Source: JAOUEA01 sp963825685 (GTDB taxonomy: Bacteria > Actinomycetota > UBA4738 > HRBIN12). Taken from it: a DNA stretch of 64,000 nt. The position numbers and the translations under genes are program-made. The notes below the pieces were generated by a model. It had not been told where the DNA came from and did no database searches. It saw nothing but the letters and a program-made list of their open reading frames with translations. Positions 61,305 through 64,000 of the stretch are shown here, in pieces. The stretch lies in the NCBI GenBank assembly GCA_963825685.1, contig CAWGUD010000016.1, forward strand, positions 1 to 64,000, in the 5' to 3' direction. Each line of letters begins with the position of its first letter. Within the stretch, counting starts at the first letter, position 1.

Positions 61305-62660
61305 TCACACGACGGCGACCGGCAGGCGCAGCTCAGTCCGTGCCCCCCCGAGCGCAGCCGTGCTCAGCGTCACCGTGCCGCCGTGCGCCTCGGCGACCGC
61401 GCGCACGATCGCGAGACCGAGCCCCGCCCCGCCGTCGGTCCGGGCCCGGGCGTCGTCCAGGCGCACGAAACGGTCGAAGACGCGCTCACGGTCGCCGGCA
61501 TCGACGCCCGGGCCGTCGTCGTCGACGGTCACGACGGCCTCCCCGTCCACCTCGCTCACCGAGATCGCGACGACCCCGGCCGCGTGCCGAGCCGCGTTCT
61601 CGGTGAGGTTGCAGAGCGCTCGTTGGAGCTCCGCACGGTTCCCACGGACCCGAGCCGGGCCCACCTCGCCCGTCTCGATCGTGAGCCTCGTGGACGATCG
61701 CAGCCTTGCCGCTTCCTCGAGGACGAGGTCGTCGAGGTCGACCTGCTCCCGGGTCGTGAACGCGCCCTCGTCGATACGAGCGAGCAGCAGCAGATCGTTC
61801 ACGAGTCGCTCCACTCGCAGGTTCTCCCGGTGCACGACCTCGGCGAGATCGCCGACCGAGGTGGCGTCGGGGTGGGCGATGGCGACCTCGCTGTGCTGGC
61901 GGATCGACGCGACGGGCGAGCGGAGCTCGTGGGCGGCGTCGGACACGAAGCGTCGCTGCCGCACCTGCGACTCCTCGAGCCGGTCGAGCATGAGGTTCAT
62001 CGTGGTCGCGAGACGTGCGATCTCGTCACCGGTGTTCGGCTCGGGCACGCGCCGGTCCAGCTCCGCCGACGAGATCGCCGCGACCTCGCCACGGATCGCC
62101 TCGACGGGGCGCAAGGCCCGCCCCGTGATCCACCACGTGACCGTCGCCACCACGAGCATGAGCAACGGCACACCGACCGCGAGCAGCGGCACGGCGGCGC
62201 TGGTCGCCTCCTCGACATCGTCGAGGCTGCGGCCCACCATCACGGTGCGCCCGTCGTCGGCGGACGAGACGGCCGTCGCGACCACGAGGACGGGTCCGTC
62301 CTCCAGCGGTGCCTCGTCGAGGACGATCTCGTCGCCTGGGAGCACGGAGGCGAGGGCGGGCTCATCGGTGACGTTCGCGCTCGACGCCGCGACCTGCCCG
62401 TCGGGGAACAGCACCTGGACGAACTCATCGTCGGCCTCGCCCGACTCGAGATCCGGCTCGGCGCCGCGGCCGATCACGGCGGCGACCGCCGCGGCACGCC
62501 CGAGCGCCGCATCGCGCACGTCGGACGTCAGCGACCGCCCGAGGAACACCACCATGGCGACCGAGGCGAGCACGAGGGCCAGTCCGACGACGAGGGTCGC
62601 CGCCACGGTGGTGCGCACGCGCACGGAGCGCCACCGCCGGTTCCCGTCGCCCATGCTCAC
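61305..62660 (-). CDS. Two-component sensor histidine kinase
   Basis: GTG 62660 overlaps the response regulator stop (GTGA); ATG 62654 is an alternative. TM1 is RTTVAATLVVGLALVLASVA (about 17-36), then a periplasmic-type sensor (about 45-165) with PDLESGEADDEFVQVLFPDG, TM2 AVPLLAVGVPLLMLVVATVT, and HAMP (ALRPVEAIRGEVAAISSAEL). The H-box is SDAAHELRSPVASIRQHSEV, the N-box LCNLTENAARHAAGVVAISV, G1 VDDDGPGVDAGDRERVFDRF and G2 DGGAGLGLAIVRAVAEAHGG. 451 residues, complete. Phosphorylates the neighbouring regulator. Confidence 0.94.
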   Translation of the reverse strand: MSMGDGNRRWRSVRVRTTVAATLVVGLALVLASVAMVVFLGRSLTSDVRDAALGRAAAVAAVIGRGAEPDLESGEADDEFVQVLFPDGQVAASSANVTDEPALASVLPGDEIVLDEAPLEDGPVLVVATAVSSADDGRTVMVGRSLDDVEEATSAAVPLLAVGVPLLMLVVATVTWWITGRALRPVEAIRGEVAAISSAELDRRVPEPNTGDEIARLATTMNLMLDRLEESQVRQRRFVSDAAHELRSPVASIRQHSEVAIAHPDATSVGDLAEVVHRENLRVERLVNDLLLLARIDEGAFTTREQVDLDDLVLEEAARLRSSTRLTIETGEVGPARVRGNRAELQRALCNLTENAARHAAGVVAISVSEVDGEAVVTVDDDGPGVDAGDRERVFDRFVRLDDARARTDGGAGLGLAIVRAVAEAHGGTVTLSTAALGGARTELRLPVAVV

Positions 62661-63334
62661 CCGCCGTCCGCGGCGAGACGGTACCCCGCGCCACGGATCG
62701 TCTCGATCGCGCCTCGGCCGAACGGACGGTCGAGCTTGTTCCGCAGGTGGCGCACGTAGACCTCGACGATGTTGAGATCGCCGTCGAAGCGATCGTCCCA
62801 GACGTGGTCGAGGATCTCGGTCTTCGAGACGACCTCGCCCGATCGCCGGAGCAGGAACTCGAGCAGCGACGCCTCCCGGGCGGTCAGGACGACCTCCGTC
62901 TCGCCGCGCCAGGCGCGGCGCGCGCCCGGATCGAACCGCAGATCCCCCGCTTCGAGCACCGACGGTCGCTCCGTCGCGCCGCGCCGGATCAGCGCCCGCA
63001 GTCGAGCGACCAGCGCGACGTAGGAGAAGGGCTTCGTGACGTAGTCGTCGGCCCCGGTGTCGAGCGCCTCCGCCTCGTCGTACTCACCGTCCTTCGCGGT
63101 GAGCATGAGGATCGGCGTCCAGACGTCCGCCTCACGCAGGGCCCCACAGACCCGATAGCCGTTCATCCCCGGAAGCATGATGTCGAGCACGATGGCGTCG
63201 TACGCGTGTTCGCGGGCCATGTGCAGGCCGTCGATGCCGTCGTGGGCGACGTCGGTGGCGAAGCCCTCGGCCTCGAGCCCCCTACGCAGTCCTTCGGCCA
63301 GGGTCCGTTCGTCCTCCACGACCAGCACCCGCAT
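62657..63334 (-). CDS. OmpR/PhoB-family response regulator
   Basis: ATG 63334 (MRVLVVEDERTLAEGLRRGL). Receiver: acidic pair EDE, phospho-Asp in IVLDIMLPGMNGYRV (about residue 51), Thr in PILMLTAKDGEYDE and Lys in DYVTKPFSYVALVARL. C-terminal winged helix from about 130: LRFDPGARRAWRGETEVVLT and SLLEFLLRRSGEVVSKTEIL, VWDDRFDGDLNIVEVYVRHL. 225 residues. Operon with the kinase. A TTCAG-N6-TTCAG box 42 bp upstream suggests autoregulation. Confidence 0.95.
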   Translation of the reverse strand: MRVLVVEDERTLAEGLRRGLEAEGFATDVAHDGIDGLHMAREHAYDAIVLDIMLPGMNGYRVCGALREADVWTPILMLTAKDGEYDEAEALDTGADDYVTKPFSYVALVARLRALIRRGATERPSVLEAGDLRFDPGARRAWRGETEVVLTAREASLLEFLLRRSGEVVSKTEILDHVWDDRFDGDLNIVEVYVRHLRNKLDRPFGRGAIETIRGAGYRLAADGG

Positions 63335-63375
63335 GCGACACGCTCCTCGCGACGGTGCCATCTTCCCGCGTTCTC

Positions 63376-63393
63376 CTGAACCACGGCTGAAGC
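63376..63393 (-). promoter_or_regulatory. Response-regulator-type box upstream of the regulator gene
   Basis: Minus strand reads TTCAGCCGTGGTTCAGG within 63393-63376: two TTCAG half sites 11 bp apart. Begins 42 bp from the regulator ATG, the same distance as the other two boxes from theirs. Confidence 0.6.
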
Positions 63394-63405
63394 ACCGCCG
63401 CCGTT

Positions 63406-63427
63406 CGTTCAGCGACGGGTCAGCCCC
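63406..63427 (+). promoter_or_regulatory. Response-regulator-type box upstream of secreted-protein gene
   Basis: TTCAGCGACGGGTCAG core (63408-63423) flanked by CG and CCCC. 44 bp from the ATG at 63471. One mismatch to the PepSY box. A CACGAT -10-like hexamer follows 7 nt later, matching CATCAT at the same offset in the PepSY promoter. Confidence 0.7.
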
Positions 63428-63470
63428 CGGGTCGCACGATCGCGGCGTCTGCGAACGGAAGGAGTGAGTC

Positions 63471-64000
63471 ATGGCACGTCGAACGAGGTACGGGGCTCCG
63501 CCGATCCTGATCCTGATCGCGTCGTTCACGGTCTCGATGCTCGCGGGGTCCAGTGGGGACGCCGGCGCAGGCGCGGGACCCGGGGCGCCGCCGGACCCGG
63601 CAGACTTCGATGACCCGCTCCCCAACGAGTACTTCCCGCTCGAGCCCGGATGGGCGGCCACGCTGCGCGGCACCGAGGACGGCGAACGACTCGTCGAGCG
63701 CGTCGTCGTGACCGATCGCACGAAGGTGATCCAGGGCATCACGACGACCGTGATCCGCGACGTGATCCGTCACAGGGGCGTGCTCGTCGAGAAGACCGAC
63801 GACTGGTACGCGGCCGACGACACCGGCACCGTGTGGTACTTCGGCGAAGAGACCGCGGAGTACGACGACGAGGGTGACGTGATCAGCACCGACGGCTCGT
63901 GGGAGGCCGGCGTCGACGGGGCCGTCGCCGGGGTCATCATGCCCGCCGACCCGAGGCCCACCGATGCCTACCGCCAGGAGTACGACAAGGGCGAGGCCGA
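63471..64000 (+). CDS. Exported protein of unknown function, 3' end outside the window
   Basis: ATG 63471 after GGAAGGAG. MARRTRYGAPPILILIASFT then VSMLAGSSGDAGAGAG is a signal peptide followed by a Gly/Ala/Pro-rich linker. The visible 176 residues continue with PPDPADFDDPLPNEYFPLEP, GWAATLRGTEDGERLVERVV and VEKTDDWYAADDTGTVWYFG, resembling extracellular beta-rich lipoprotein-like domains but with no lipobox. No family recognised. Shares its promoter box with the two-component operon and the PepSY gene. Confidence 0.75.
   Translation, partial: MARRTRYGAPPILILIASFTVSMLAGSSGDAGAGAGPGAPPDPADFDDPLPNEYFPLEPGWAATLRGTEDGERLVERVVVTDRTKVIQGITTTVIRDVIRHRGVLVEKTDDWYAADDTGTVWYFGEETAEYDDEGDVISTDGSWEAGVDGAVAGVIMPADPRPTDAYRQEYDKGEA

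Noticed and set aside
1..64000. CRISPR arrays, insertion sequences, att sites, rRNA, riboswitches
   Set aside because: No regularly spaced repeats, transposase motifs, integrase genes, rRNA signatures or recognisable riboswitch cores were seen.

Overview
The window is very GC-rich DNA with dense coding on both strands, short intergenic gaps and many GTG starts. The gene content fits Actinomycetota: a BTAD/SARP-type regulator, a SCO4226-like protein, a DUF664-type DinB protein, several class III nucleotide cyclases, and many genes whose -10 box sits 6-8 nt before the start codon (leaderless transcription). The exact lineage cannot be read from the sequence; an uncultivated, non-Streptomyces actinobacterium is the best guess. 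No rRNA, tRNA, CRISPR array, transposase or phage module was seen, and no gap over 300 bp lacks a gene.

The sequence carries many single-base frameshifts in otherwise conserved genes, about one per 2-3 kb. One cyclase gene contains a 191-bp tandem copy whose substitutions are all synonymous. Both point to an error-prone, probably metagenomic assembly rather than mass pseudogenisation. Broken genes are therefore given as one CDS spanning the fragments, except where real loss looks likely (17836-17898 and 27563-28568).

Layout. 1-4.4 kb: a partial alkaline-phosphatase-superfamily gene, YciI, an MFS exporter and a TOPRIM protein. 4.5-10.4 kb (minus): an Lrp regulator, an M20 peptidase and a polyamine-type ABC transporter (potD, C, B, A). 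10.6-13 kb: a thioredoxin-reductase-like gene divergent from an XRE-cupin regulator and a DUF4386 gene, with a shared palindrome. 13-17.3 kb: PAS-PAS-cyclase, then a sulfatase with its formylglycine-generating enzyme. 17.3-19.4 kb: a ribbon-helix-helix gene with an 11-bp-phased operator, a DUF4097 gene, and a decapitated ABC ATPase. 19.4-30 kb: small stress/detoxification genes (VOC, TfoX, SGNH, hydrolase-cyclase fusion, ArsR-AHSA1, TetR/MDR/DinB, alpha/beta hydrolases). 30.3-35 kb: a large BTAD-nSTAND-TM-BMP regulator and a second PAS-PAS-cyclase. 35-48 kb: DinB, YccF, DUF2807, DHFR-like reductases, a serine hydrolase, methyltransferase, NUDIX, a HAD-FAM151-like fusion, a membrane cyclase, and a second ArsR-AHSA1 module. 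48-53.7 kb: O-methyltransferase, STAS, ECF sigma factor, two GNATs, LtrA, YdeI-like. 53.8-60.9 kb: a beta-helix secreted protein, a fused ABC ATPase with FtsX permease, LLM oxidoreductase, AlkZ-like protein. 60.9-64 kb: a two-component system with a PepSY gene and a divergent secreted-protein gene, tied together by a shared promoter box.

The most informative signals are regulatory: the TTCAG-N6-(G/T)TCAG box at three promoters around the two-component system, the phased operator of the RHH gene, paired TetR palindromes, two ArsR operators on near-consensus promoters, and the widespread leaderless arrangement.
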